From a virus: a stretch of 61,293 bases of DNA. The stretch is taken from positions 1 to 61,293 of the IMG/VR virus record IMGVR_UViG_3300010885_035234. One strand, written 5' to 3'. Of this stretch, positions 17,343-25,428 are shown one piece after another. Numbering within the stretch: position 1 is the first letter of the stretch; each line of letters opens with the position of its first letter. The notes under the pieces are model-generated. The model ran no database searches, was not told where the DNA came from, and was given only the letters and a program-made list of their open reading frames with translations. The position numbers and the translations under genes are program-made.

Positions 17343-17892
17343 CCTTTGGTATTATCTTTCCTGCTTGTGCTGTGGTATCGGTATCGGCAGGAACATCATC
17401 AAGGGATTTTCTCATCTGTATAAAATACCAAGCAACTGCTCCAGTTAATAAGCAATAGAATAGTATTGCATACCAATTGAATTTTGATGTTGTTATTTCC
17501 GTACCGATAGGAAGAGTCACTTCGGCTCCTGATTCCATTGTTACCTTGATTGGCGAAGTCGTTCTAAGTGGGGTATTTGGTGGAATAGTTATCTCTGTGT
17601 TTTTTGGAAGAGTTACATCCTTTTTATCCAATATTCCATTGCGAACCTGACCAACCGTATCGTTTTCTAATGTCACGGCAGTAAACTTTCCAATACCTGT
17701 TGATAGTATTGTATCGTTTGGAACATCCACTATTGTTTGATTGTTCAAACGGCTCTGAGTGGGTTTTCTAATAATATCAGGAGTCCTGTCAATGATCTGA
17801 GGGCCCTGAACTGTGCCGATTTGGCATGAACAAAGGAAGAATAACAAAGATACCCCTGTTATTGTTAATATGCTTTTTATATGTGTTTTCAT
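17311..17892 (-). CDS. Probable unimolecular spanin (lipoprotein with C-terminal membrane segment)
   Basis: A 193-residue lipoprotein: the signal ends in a lipobox-like LCSC near residue 23. It is followed by a Thr/Pro-rich beta domain in the periplasm, then one membrane segment (WYAILFYCLLTGAVAWYFIQ, about 140-159) and a basic cytoplasmic tail ending KVKAKASVKKQ. An outer-membrane anchor plus an inner-membrane anchor in one chain is the plan of u-spanins such as phage T1 gp11, which fuse the two membranes in the last step of lysis. It overlaps the holin gene by ATGA, supporting a lysis role. Confidence 0.65.
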   Translation of the reverse strand: MKTHIKSILTITGVSLLFFLCSCQIGTVQGPQIIDRTPDIIRKPTQSRLNNQTIVDVPNDTILSTGIGKFTAVTLENDTVGQVRNGILDKKDVTLPKNTEITIPPNTPLRTTSPIKVTMESGAEVTLPIGTEITTSKFNWYAILFYCLLTGAVAWYFIQMRKSLDDVPADTDTTAQAGKIIPKVKAKASVKKQ

Positions 17893-18326
17893 GATTTTCC
17901 TCCTCCTGCGGCTGAACCAAAGTAAAATCCAACTATTCCAATAAGAATCTCACGATTTTCTTTGGTGAACAGGTATCCATACACTGATTGAAATATTGTA
18001 TCGGTTCTTGCTGGAACAAGACCAAAGAAAAACTCTGGAGTAGTGTGATCCACTTCAACAATCGTTGCAATACCAAAAAAAGGCAGGACAAAGGGTGCGA
18101 TAATTGTGCCGAATAGAACCACAAGCACAATCAGTTGTCGCACCGCTTTTCCTGCATCAATAGGAACACGCTTTAGTGCGCTATCCTGATTTTGAGTTGT
18201 ACGGGCATTTGCCTCAAGAAGTCTCTTGAAGTTTTCTTGCTCTGCTAAACGCTTTTCTGCCATATATCTGAAAAGAAACCCTGTAAAACTACCACATATA
18301 AGCGAAATTAATTCTGTAGAAATCAT
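17889..18326 (-). CDS. Probable holin (three-membrane-segment type)
   Basis: A 145-residue membrane protein with an N-terminal hydrophobic segment (ELISLICGSFTGFLF), a charged amphipathic helix (EKRLAEQENFKRLLEANA), a central membrane segment (LIVLVVLFGTIIAPFVLPFF) and a C-terminal one (ILIGIVGFYFGSAAGG). This plan and the GFYFGS ending resemble the 3TM holin family of marine phages. Holins make the inner-membrane holes that release endolysin. The adjacent spanin-like gene fits; an endolysin was not recognised in this window. An AAGGAG site precedes the ATG. Confidence 0.65.
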   Translation of the reverse strand: MISTELISLICGSFTGFLFRYMAEKRLAEQENFKRLLEANARTTQNQDSALKRVPIDAGKAVRQLIVLVVLFGTIIAPFVLPFFGIATIVEVDHTTPEFFFGLVPARTDTIFQSVYGYLFTKENREILIGIVGFYFGSAAGGGKS

Positions 18327-18341
18327 AACACACTCCTTACA

Positions 18342-19565
18342 TCATTGTTTATCTTTGAATGGGTCTTTGCTATTGAATCCTTCCAACTCTTCTTTGCGGA
18401 TGTTTGTTGCAAACTGCTCTAAACGGTTCTTTGGGATATTCAATCCCGAGATAAGTGTATAGAGGCGAAGAGTTGGTTTTTCGTCCTCGTAGATGCCACG
18501 GTGCAAGGTTGCCTTTGGGCATAGGGAGGACAGGGTATCAAAGCCATAAGACAGGCTATCCATCAATCCTGGAGTGTTCTCCATGATTTCCTTGCCACCA
18601 ACTGCACAGCAAGCCGCATAGGTTGCATCCGAGATGTCGATCTCGGCAAGCAGGGTCTTGTCCATGTTGGACTTGATTGCTCCAGAAATCTTGGTTTCGT
18701 GAGAAGGTTGTTTGTTGTCGCCATCACTTTTGATTGGATCAAGTTTAGAAACACCCATGACCATTGTGCCGCCGCAACGAAGAACAGTTGCATAGTCAGT
18801 CGGATCAAATGATGTGTATGGAGAAGCGTGTTTCGACAAGACATTAAAGATATGGAACAGACCTGAGACAGTGTTATTAATTGTATTCCAAAACTCTTTA
18901 ACTGTTAGATTCTTGTACATCTTCTCAATCTTGGAGTTATCAATGATAACAAGTGGAGAGATTTCCTTGCGCTCTGCCTGTCCACCAACTTGCTTTAGAA
19001 CACGATATGCATTAAGAGAAACCTTGGGCGATGCTGCTTCTCCACGGGTTGGAAGCGACATAACAACACCAACACGCTCTTCCGGCTTGTCGTGTCCAAT
19101 AAACTTCATGTACTTTTTTGCAATATCAATAAGAACAAGCGAAGAACCACTACCGCTTCCACCGCCAGCACCAATACACACCATGATATGATCAACTTTG
19201 GTTCCGTATGTTTTACGCATAAGATCAAATATCTCTTGCTTGTACTTAAGGGTGGCGGCTGCACCACGCTCCATGTCTTTTCCTGCACCTTCTTCACCAA
19301 TATCCAAAAGCATCTTTTGTGCCATTGGGATATCCAAGCGATCAAGGTCTTGGCGTGATGTGTTTATGGCAATGCACTTCTTGTAGCCACGGTCATAGAA
19401 TGCCTTGGCAATGCGACCACCACCCTGACCAGATCCAATCCATGCAAACACATGGGAGCCTCCAGAGGCATCCTCCACGCATTGCTCGGTATTATCTGGC
19501 TCCTTGTAATCCTCAAGTTCCAAATCTGGTATCTCTAAATCAGGTACATTTGGCAGTTCATCCAT
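18342..19565 (-). CDS. Tubulin/FtsZ-like GTPase
   Basis: A 407-residue protein with the tubulin/FtsZ nucleotide fold: an acidic N-terminal tail, GSGQGGGRIAKAF near 44-56, AINTSRQDLDRL near 67-78, and a glycine loop IGAGGGSGSGSS (the FtsZ GGGTGTG loop in variant form) near 132. The C-terminal T7-type activation region is less clear. ATG 19565 is chosen for its AAGGAG site; the 19586 start adds seven residues and has no RBS. Phage tubulins such as PhuZ build filaments that centre the replicating phage genome; whether this one polymerises is unknown. It sits between the lysis pair and structural-type genes. Confidence 0.8.
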   Translation of the reverse strand: MDELPNVPDLEIPDLELEDYKEPDNTEQCVEDASGGSHVFAWIGSGQGGGRIAKAFYDRGYKKCIAINTSRQDLDRLDIPMAQKMLLDIGEEGAGKDMERGAAATLKYKQEIFDLMRKTYGTKVDHIMVCIGAGGGSGSGSSLVLIDIAKKYMKFIGHDKPEERVGVVMSLPTRGEAASPKVSLNAYRVLKQVGGQAERKEISPLVIIDNSKIEKMYKNLTVKEFWNTINNTVSGLFHIFNVLSKHASPYTSFDPTDYATVLRCGGTMVMGVSKLDPIKSDGDNKQPSHETKISGAIKSNMDKTLLAEIDISDATYAACCAVGGKEIMENTPGLMDSLSYGFDTLSSLCPKATLHRGIYEDEKPTLRLYTLISGLNIPKNRLEQFATNIRKEELEGFNSKDPFKDKQ

Positions 19566-19579
19566 TTCATTTCTCCTTT

Positions 19580-20770
19580 TTACCATGAGTATGATAGTTC
19601 TGTTGTTTCTATTCCAAAATATTCTAAAAGTGCTGCTGCACCATCTGTAAAAAGAGCAGCAATAATATCAAGCACGGATTTGACGGCAGCAATAAAGTTT
19701 CTGTACATTGCTGCAACTGATGATCCTGCTGATCTTAGAATACTTACGGTGGTGTCCATTATGCCCTCCGTAAGACAATATCTATCGAAATCTTCGTACA
19801 ATATCTTTTTTATTTCTAAGAATTCTTGAGAATCCTTGATGTCTACACGCAGAGAACCGCCGCTTTCGTTGCCACGATCCCTGATGTTCATTCGGAAAGA
19901 TCCAAGATGAGAATTCACAAATTCATCTATTTCATGGAGTTCAACTGTTCCTGATTCTCCCCATGCAAGAAACCAATCTGCAACTCTATCAGATTCCTTT
20001 GATACGAATCTCTTTTCGCCTGATGCAAACTCTCGGAATATTCTCTTGCGAACCGAGGCAGAACTCATGTATTCACGAAGAGATGCGGTTATCTTGTCTT
20101 GAATCCCAATAGCCTTTAGAAAAGTATTAAATTTGTTTAAGTCTTGGCTTGTGGGTGTGCTTGCATTGGTCTTTAGACCTGTAAGATTGGAAAGCATGGA
20201 ATCAAAATCCTCGGGCTTTCCTGCTGTTTCCTGAGCATACTTTGCACGGATATCATAGTAAGAGTTCTTTGAAAGGGTCTGGGATAGAATTGACCGAACA
20301 AGCCCAGGCATTTCCTTGGTTGCACCTAATGCCGCAGATATGACAGCATTTGCCTCTCCTGCCTGTGCAGCAGCAATCTGTGCTGCGCCTTGCTTCTTCA
20401 TACTTACCCGCATCTTGCCATTCATTTGCGACAAGATGACAACATCCGCCTTTGGGTCACCGTTACAACGACCCACACCACCACACATGAAACGCTTGTA
20501 TACAGGGGTAAGCACCGACGAACCACTTGCAGAATCCTTGGAAATTTGGTCGGCTCCTGTTATTGCTCCAACTTGCTTTTTTAGGGAGTCCACACACTTT
20601 TGAGCAGTGATCTTGGCATATGCAGATTGGTATGCAGAAAGACGATCTTTCTTGTTCATGGCTGATACAATATCACCTTCAAATCGTGCAGGATTTAGTG
20701 CTCCGCTTGATAGTTTTTCGGTATCGCTCTGCTTTTGTAGCCGAGCAGCAATGTCTGCTATGCGATTCAA
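19580..20770 (-). CDS. Conserved structural-type protein, possible nuclease-like core
   Basis: A 396-residue protein whose TTG start overlaps the previous stop. The first half is helical and Lys/Ala-rich. A segment KADVVILSQ, followed by MRVSMKKQGAAQ and QAGEANAV, places Asp and Lys as in PD-(D/E)xK folds, though without the usual ExK. The C-terminus is hydrophobic (FIAAVKSVLDIIAALFTDGA). I recognise a likeness to head-associated proteins of marine T4-like phages but cannot name it. It is coupled to the upstream 107-residue gene. Confidence 0.65.
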   Translation of the reverse strand: MNRIADIAARLQKQSDTEKLSSGALNPARFEGDIVSAMNKKDRLSAYQSAYAKITAQKCVDSLKKQVGAITGADQISKDSASGSSVLTPVYKRFMCGGVGRCNGDPKADVVILSQMNGKMRVSMKKQGAAQIAAAQAGEANAVISAALGATKEMPGLVRSILSQTLSKNSYYDIRAKYAQETAGKPEDFDSMLSNLTGLKTNASTPTSQDLNKFNTFLKAIGIQDKITASLREYMSSASVRKRIFREFASGEKRFVSKESDRVADWFLAWGESGTVELHEIDEFVNSHLGSFRMNIRDRGNESGGSLRVDIKDSQEFLEIKKILYEDFDRYCLTEGIMDTTVSILRSAGSSVAAMYRNFIAAVKSVLDIIAALFTDGAAALLEYFGIETTELSYSW

Positions 20771-21090
20771 GAGGGCATCTTTCCCTTCGGCTTAAAGTAA
20801 ACCATATCCTGTGATGCAGCACGACGAAGAACAACAGTCTTATCAGGATTCTTGTAGAGGTATCTTTTCATACTATGCACATTGCTCTCTTGGTTGGAAG
20901 TATCAAAATAATTATTCCAACGATCCCACTTCTTGGAACCCCGCATGAGTTTGGCATATTCGTCGGCATTAACATCAAACACTCTGCATCCTGCAAAGTA
21001 TTCGGTTTCCTTCTTCTTTTTGGGAAGAATAGTTGGTTCAGATGTAGTGGGGAAAGAACCTGTGTTTGTAACTGGTACTGCGCCTTCCAT
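20767..21090 (-). CDS. Hypothetical protein under a late-type promoter
   Basis: A 107-residue basic protein with a Pro/Thr-rich N-terminus, KKKKETEYFAG, then WDRWNNYFDTSNQES and a basic C-terminal half. A GGAG site precedes ATG 21090, and the CATACATAC element 25 bases upstream resembles the late promoters of this genome. No family recognised. It heads a small operon with the 396-residue gene. Confidence 0.65.
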   Translation of the reverse strand: MEGAVPVTNTGSFPTTSEPTILPKKKKETEYFAGCRVFDVNADEYAKLMRGSKKWDRWNNYFDTSNQESNVHSMKRYLYKNPDKTVVLRRAASQDMVYFKPKGKMPS

Positions 21091-21114
21091 ACAATTCTCC
21101 TATTTTGATCTATT

Positions 21115-21123
21115 GTATGTATG
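21115..21123 (-). promoter_or_regulatory. Late-type promoter (CATACATAC)
   Basis: Reading on the minus strand, CATACATACAATAGATCAAAATA precedes the AGGAG of the 21090 gene. Nearly the same string stands before the 35987 gene (CATAAATACGATAGACC, then AAAATA), so promoter and leader are both conserved. Confidence 0.55.
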
Positions 21124-21126
21124 CAG

Positions 21127-21528
21127 TCAGGGCTTTAGGTCTTTTCCAATATTTCTTAGAACAGAAACAACATTTTCATCTAAAGCAAGGGATGTAAGGT
21201 CTATTTCAGGTATGTTCTCTTTCGGCATAGTATTAAGAAACACTAAAATAGTTTTTATTGCAGGATACATGGATTCATTTAGTTTAAAGAAAAGAATGCG
21301 GCTTGAACACTCTATTCCCAACACATTCTGCAATATTATAATGTGGTTAAGTATGAGTCTTTCTTTTAAAATTCCTGTATTATTGTAGTTTTGCAGTAGT
21401 TTCTTTAGATACTTGATTCTATTCATATCCTCATAGAACTCTTCAATGTCTATACAAGACGGATTTGTATAGTTTTTCATTGCATACATGATGTAGTTTT
21501 CGTTTGTTAATTTTTCAAACTTTATCAT
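21127..21528 (-). CDS. Conserved T4-like phage protein (DUF7207-like)
   Basis: A 133-residue helical protein beginning MIKFEKLTNENYIMYAMKNY, with IDIEEFYEDMNRIKYLKKLL and ILNHIIILQNVLG. This pattern of an opening FAMKNY-type motif followed by EDxxRxKYxKKL is familiar from a conserved family in cyanophages and pelagiphages. Its role is not established. I chose ATG 21528, which has AAAGGA upstream and the family's usual N-terminus; ATG 21555 is possible but overlaps the previous stop. Confidence 0.7.
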   Translation of the reverse strand: MIKFEKLTNENYIMYAMKNYTNPSCIDIEEFYEDMNRIKYLKKLLQNYNNTGILKERLILNHIIILQNVLGIECSSRILFFKLNESMYPAIKTILVFLNTMPKENIPEIDLTSLALDENVVSVLRNIGKDLKP

Positions 21529-21547
21529 ATAAGGAGGTTCCTTTAAA

Positions 21548-22081
21548 TCAAGCATCTTGAGGCACTATCTCACCTTCAATATCAACTGTTGTTAATTCAC
21601 CTTGAGAATCGGATATTATAGATGGTGAAACATGAATTCTTACCACAAGTTTATAGCCAAGTTTGCTTTCGATTCCGTCGTCTTCCACTCTGTAGCCAGG
21701 AAAGGTTTGGTCGATTTGGTATGGATAAAGTGCAGATGTGAATGATGTTAGAGGAAAATCAACATAACCCGAATCCATGCTTTGAAGTGCTGCCATGCGG
21801 TCAGGACTCAAATGAATATCATATCCACTACGGTTAAAAACCATCCGCAGCAAGTGCAAGGCTTCTAATGGCGACTGTGGATTTTTGTGCTCCAAGAGCG
21901 AAGCCATCATAATGATGCCCAAGTTCTTTACGGCATTAGGAGAAGAAATATCAAACACACGAAACATCTCTTCTTCGTTATAAAGAGTAGGAAGATCCAA
22001 CCGTGGTATTTGGGTCTTTTTGTTGTTGTTCACAGGAAACATTGCTTCCCATGAGTTGTTGGCTTCTTTTATCTTCTTCAT
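21548..22081 (-). CDS. Hypothetical protein
   Basis: A 177-residue protein starting MKKIKEANNSWEAMF after a GGAG site. It is acidic and mixed alpha/beta, with LGIIMMASLLEHKNPQSP and a C-terminal beta segment KLGYKLVVRIHVSPS. No motif or family recognised. It lies in a minus-strand operon behind the NMNAT-like protein and may be structural. Confidence 0.65.
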   Translation of the reverse strand: MKKIKEANNSWEAMFPVNNNKKTQIPRLDLPTLYNEEEMFRVFDISSPNAVKNLGIIMMASLLEHKNPQSPLEALHLLRMVFNRSGYDIHLSPDRMAALQSMDSGYVDFPLTSFTSALYPYQIDQTFPGYRVEDDGIESKLGYKLVVRIHVSPSIISDSQGELTTVDIEGEIVPQDA

Positions 22082-22090
22082 GTGTTCTCC

Positions 22091-23818
22091 TTACCAAATG
22101 GCATCATTACCTTTATCTAGTAAGATTTTCTTTGTTTTTGTATCAACAATCTGTAATCCTGATACACCAACACGCATTTCAACAAATCGTCCACTGGACT
22201 TCACCACATAGACTTCATCACCCATGTACAGTCGGCGCACAATAACCATTTCATAGTCATCAGTCTTGCCGTACTTTTTACCGTACACAGTGATTGGGGT
22301 TTTCATGGGTTTCTTTTTGAAAATATCGACAATTTCCTGTGCATTCTTCTTGTTTGAAGCCATTGCACTGTCTGTTTTCTTTTCTGCACCCGCCTTTGGT
22401 GGGTTCATAATGTTACCAAGTCGGTCGGTTTTACGAGCCTTGAGGGGTTGGGCTGCACGGTCATAGAATCCAGGAAGTTCATCCTCGGGAATCTCTTCTT
22501 CGTGCCATCCGTCTGCGTCATTCCATTTAACAGTAACCGTCTTTTCTTCCTTGTTGCGACCAACTACTTCTGCCTTCTTTGGTATGGTAATGGCTTCATC
22601 CAACTCACGCTCTTCTTTGACAGGCTTGTTGGTCTTTGGGTCAACAGACTGATAACGCTTGATTTTTTTGCCACAATTGGTACAATGTAACACTCCATCC
22701 ATATCGTCCATCTGACTCGTCTCTTGATAGGTTCCTTTTTTACAAGTGGTACATTTCTTACCAGTCATATCAACTTCATTCACCACACCATGATATGTGT
22801 CGAAGGACATTGTGATTGCGCCAACACTTTCCTCATGACTGCCCATTAAGTGCTTGACTTTGTTTGCCATAAGAATCTTGCCGATGCCATCCTTTACATC
22901 GGCAGAAAAAACAGTTTTGTATGGTGGCTTGTTGGCAGCGGCTAAAATCTTACCATACTTTTTCTTGATCTCGGAGATGACTGCTTTCGGCAAGTCATAG
23001 AGCCAATCTTCCATGCTTGCTTTGACTGCACCTTCCATAATAGGCTCACCCAAACGGGTCTTGGTTTTTATGCCGTGACGCTTGTTGTACTGCTTCCATG
23101 CCACGCCGTAAAGGTATGAATCAGCATTATCGCCATATCTGTCTTGGAAACTATCTTTTGCTTTAGAGATCATTCTTTCCGCCTTTTCGTCTGGTGGTGC
23201 TTTTTCGCTTATGGTTTTCTTGGACTTTTTCATTGGCTTTTCTAATCCTTTGGCTATGGCATCAAACAGTTCTCTTGCTCCCGAGAAACCCTTTGGCATT
23301 CCTGTTTTGAAGAGTTTAAAGTCATTGGCTGCTACTGCTGCACGAAGTTTAGAGGCACTCATGCCTTCGACTCCTGTTGCTTCAGGATCTCTGTGTCCCG
23401 CACTCACTACTTTAAATTCTTCTAAATTAAGGGCTTTCTCGCCGCCCGTATTTAGGTATTTATCCACGGTGTTCTGTATACCTTCAACACGATCTTCCCC
23501 AACAATCATGTGGATTTTCTTATATCCACGCTTCTCTAAATCGTAGAGAACATCCATAAATGTATCAATACCCGCACCGCTCTTAACAATGTTTGCCTGT
23601 GGAAACATCTGCTTTAGAAATCGTATCTTATCCTCGTATCGAAGTGGGTTTTTGACGGCAGCACGGGGTCTACCACCATCAAATGATTGAGAAGCATAAA
23701 TGCGATGCTCTCCACCAACAGATTTGGCATGGGAAATAACTGCATTAAACAATTTTCCATGTCCTGTTGTGGGAGGTTGAAATCTTCCAAAAGTAAAAAC
23801 AATCGTCTTTTTGCTCAT
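22091..23818 (-). CDS. NMNAT-like nucleotidyltransferase with C-terminal zinc ribbon
   Basis: A 575-residue multidomain protein. The N-terminal 190 residues have the nucleotidyltransferase alpha/beta fold: TFGRFQPPTTGHGKLF with the T-x-G-H motif (residues 8-23), MIVGEDR, and MSASKLRAA in the place of the ISSTKxR motif. The middle is Lys-rich and helical. A zinc ribbon follows (KCTTCKKG ... HCTNCGKK) and then an SH3-like beta region (VTVKWNDADGWHEEE). The head resembles NMN/pantetheine adenylyltransferases; the long tail is unlike them, so the substrate is uncertain. It follows the KxDG protein gene, separated by a terminator and a promoter-like element. Confidence 0.75.
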   Translation of the reverse strand: MSKKTIVFTFGRFQPPTTGHGKLFNAVISHAKSVGGEHRIYASQSFDGGRPRAAVKNPLRYEDKIRFLKQMFPQANIVKSGAGIDTFMDVLYDLEKRGYKKIHMIVGEDRVEGIQNTVDKYLNTGGEKALNLEEFKVVSAGHRDPEATGVEGMSASKLRAAVAANDFKLFKTGMPKGFSGARELFDAIAKGLEKPMKKSKKTISEKAPPDEKAERMISKAKDSFQDRYGDNADSYLYGVAWKQYNKRHGIKTKTRLGEPIMEGAVKASMEDWLYDLPKAVISEIKKKYGKILAAANKPPYKTVFSADVKDGIGKILMANKVKHLMGSHEESVGAITMSFDTYHGVVNEVDMTGKKCTTCKKGTYQETSQMDDMDGVLHCTNCGKKIKRYQSVDPKTNKPVKEERELDEAITIPKKAEVVGRNKEEKTVTVKWNDADGWHEEEIPEDELPGFYDRAAQPLKARKTDRLGNIMNPPKAGAEKKTDSAMASNKKNAQEIVDIFKKKPMKTPITVYGKKYGKTDDYEMVIVRRLYMGDEVYVVKSSGRFVEMRVGVSGLQIVDTKTKKILLDKGNDAIW

Positions 23819-23835
23819 ATCTTCTCCATGTTATC

Positions 23836-23844
23836 GTATATATG
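23836..23844 (-). promoter_or_regulatory. Late-type promoter (CATATATAC)
   Basis: CATATATACGATA on the minus strand lies 18 bases before the 23818 start, just after a terminator. It differs by one base from the CATAAATACGATA found before the 35987 gene. Confidence 0.45.
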
Positions 23845-23876
23845 CAAAAAAGAGGGGAGTCGATATCGACTCCCCT
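23844..23876 (-). terminator. Rho-independent terminator
   Basis: A 24-bp perfect palindrome (AGGGGAGTCGAT and its complement, 23853-23876) is followed on the minus strand by CTTTTTTG. It separates the KxDG gene from the NMNAT-like gene. Confidence 0.85.
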
Positions 23877-23919
23877 GCTCGGGCTTCTGTTCCTGTTCCT
23901 GTTGCAAATCTCACCGAGG
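23852..23919 (-). ncRNA. Candidate small RNA between late promoter and terminator
   Basis: A CTAAATAC element (23925-23932) would start a transcript near 23919 that ends at the terminator near 23845. The 70-odd bases contain no ATG on the minus strand, but they do hold a repeated AACAGG unit. The transcript may instead be just the tail of the upstream mRNA. Confidence 0.3.
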
Positions 23920-23953
23920 TATGCGTATTTAGGATTTTTCGGTATTCGCCCCA

Positions 23954-25198
23954 TCATGCCCATGTCTTTGGTAGATTGAAATTCTTTCTGGAGAAATCCA
24001 ATCTGTCTACTAATTTATACGCATTATTATTCATGCGGTTTACCACCACGAACCCTTCGGGTGGAGAAACACTGTAATTTCCGCCGTCTTGAGTAAAAGA
24101 ATTTAGATGCATCTTTGTTTGTCGTAATCCCGCAATAACCAAGAGTTTGGCTTCTGAAATAAGATGGTGCAAGGAGAAGATACTATCGTATTTTGGTATG
24201 TTGGACTCAATAGAGTCTATTAAGCGCTGGGCAGCGGTAGTTCTTGCTTCTCTTACATCACCTTTTTTCAGTTTTTCGAGTTCAATCTTGACTTTTTCTT
24301 GCATATATTTCAAGAATCCTGAACCCGAGCCGTGTGCAACACCCTGTCGCACATTTTGATTTATGTATATCATTAGTTCATCAACAATGGGTTGACTTTT
24401 CTGTATTTGATCAAGGAATCCTGCAACCGAACGCCCTGCGGATCGCACTGCTTTGAGTTGCACCTCTATTTGTTTCTTTTCAAGCGAATTCAGAGGCATA
24501 CTGCATTGACCTGCATCACTTCCTCTAAGGTTTGCATCAATAATCCATGCTGACTTTATTTTATTTAGATAAGAAATGTCGGGTGCAAACGAGGGGGATA
24601 GTGATTTTATATCATTTCCATCATATTTTGTATGAAACACAATGCCCATTTTTGCCCCTTTTATCTCTTTTGCAATGGGAGAATCAGCAGGAACAGCATA
24701 TGTGAGGGTATTGGGACGAAAGGTTAGGTACTTGCGCCCATCAATTGTATCCGTCTTTAGATCAGACTTGGTGAACAGCATATCACCCTGCAAGATGCCT
24801 CGAATACCTACATTTTTGAGATTCTCCAGAGCAATCTTTAGTTTTTCGTTCAAGCCTCCAGCCGGATGGTTTTGGTCAATATCCTTATTCGTATAATTGA
24901 TCTTTGGATTCTTATTGAATAACGACTTTGTGGCAACAAAAAACTTGCCATTCTCAGGATTTATTCCTGCAATAAGTGCGGGTGCGCCATCAAATTTTGT
25001 GGTAACGCAGAGCGAAGCCTTGGCATCAGAGGCAAGGTTAATCAACTTCTGTAGGTAATCCACGGCAATACCAATGCCCTTGGAGCCATTAAGAAGAATT
25101 GCATCCTCAATATGGGTGAGATGGGTAACACCGCCAGAAGCCTTTTCTTCGGCTTCTTGCAGAAATTCTCGGTTATATGTGGCAAATCTTAGCGTCAC
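23954..25198 (-). CDS. KxDG ligase-fold nucleotidyltransferase with capsid-targeting-like leader
   Basis: A 414-residue protein. TKFDGAPALIAG near residue 77 looks like motif I (KxDG) of DNA/RNA ligases and capping enzymes, where Lys takes the AMP or GMP. ILQGDMLFTKSD fits the position of motif III, and KMGIVFHTKYDG of motif IV. A basic helical C-terminal half follows. The N-terminus (TYNREFLQEAEE, residues 7-18) resembles the capsid-targeting leaders at 45-61 kb, with a possible cut after LQE. A family like this is common in marine T4-like phages (DUF6267 is the name I recall) without a proven activity. It may seal or mark nucleic acid. Confidence 0.65.
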   Translation of the reverse strand: MTLRFATYNREFLQEAEEKASGGVTHLTHIEDAILLNGSKGIGIAVDYLQKLINLASDAKASLCVTTKFDGAPALIAGINPENGKFFVATKSLFNKNPKINYTNKDIDQNHPAGGLNEKLKIALENLKNVGIRGILQGDMLFTKSDLKTDTIDGRKYLTFRPNTLTYAVPADSPIAKEIKGAKMGIVFHTKYDGNDIKSLSPSFAPDISYLNKIKSAWIIDANLRGSDAGQCSMPLNSLEKKQIEVQLKAVRSAGRSVAGFLDQIQKSQPIVDELMIYINQNVRQGVAHGSGSGFLKYMQEKVKIELEKLKKGDVREARTTAAQRLIDSIESNIPKYDSIFSLHHLISEAKLLVIAGLRQTKMHLNSFTQDGGNYSVSPPEGFVVVNRMNNNAYKLVDRLDFSRKNFNLPKTWA

Positions 25199-25224
25199 GG
25201 TGTTCTCCTGGTAGATGGACGCTG

Positions 25225-25232
25225 GTATTTAG
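25225..25232 (-). promoter_or_regulatory. Late-type promoter (CTAAATAC)
   Basis: CTAAATAC on the minus strand, 27 bases before the 25198 start: the same distance as the CATAAATAC before the 35987 gene. Confidence 0.5.
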
Positions 25233-25238
25233 GAGAAA

Positions 25239-25312
25239 TGCACTTGATAGGATTTGAACCTACACTGAGTAGAACCTAAATCTACCGCCTCTTCCGGTTG
25301 GGCTACAAGTGC
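25239..25312 (-). tRNA. tRNA-Leu (anticodon UAG), short variable loop
   Basis: A 74-base cloverleaf: acceptor GCACTTG/CAAGTGC, 3-bp D stem, anticodon stem GTAGA/TCTAC with loop TTTAGGT (anticodon UAG, reads CUA), variable loop of only five bases (TCAGT), T-loop TTCAAAT, discriminator A, no encoded CCA. The anticodon and A73 say leucine, but bacterial tRNA-Leu normally has a long variable arm, so identity is not fully certain. Confidence 0.8.
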
Positions 25313-25317
25313 GTAAA

Positions 25318-25391
25318 CATCGCTGGGTGGATTCGAACCACCGACTTACTGCTTAGAAGGCAGTTACTCTATCCAACTGAGTTACAGCGAT
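25318..25391 (-). tRNA. tRNA-Arg (anticodon UCU)
   Basis: A 74-base cloverleaf with a perfect 7-bp acceptor stem (ATCGCTG/CAGCGAT), D stem ACTC/GAGT, anticodon loop CTTCTAA (UCU, reads AGA), T-loop TTCGAAT and discriminator G as expected for Arg. CCA is not encoded. It is the first of a pair driven by the promoter at 25400-25428. Confidence 0.93.
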
Positions 25392-25399
25392 ATAGGAAT

Positions 25400-25428
25400 A
25401 GTATATCGTCGGACTCTGCCTTTGTCAA
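25400..25428 (-). promoter_or_regulatory. Sigma70 promoter of the tRNA-Arg/tRNA-Leu pair
   Basis: On the minus strand TTGACA (25423-25428) and TATACT (25400-25405) are 17 bp apart, ending nine bases before tRNA-Arg. The TTGACA overlaps the stop codon of the small basic protein upstream. Confidence 0.8.

Noticed and set aside
25239-25312. Reading the UAG anticodon tRNA as an amber suppressor
   Set aside because: A UAG anticodon pairs with CUA codons, not with UAG stops, which need CUA. No sign of stop-codon reassignment was seen in the genes.
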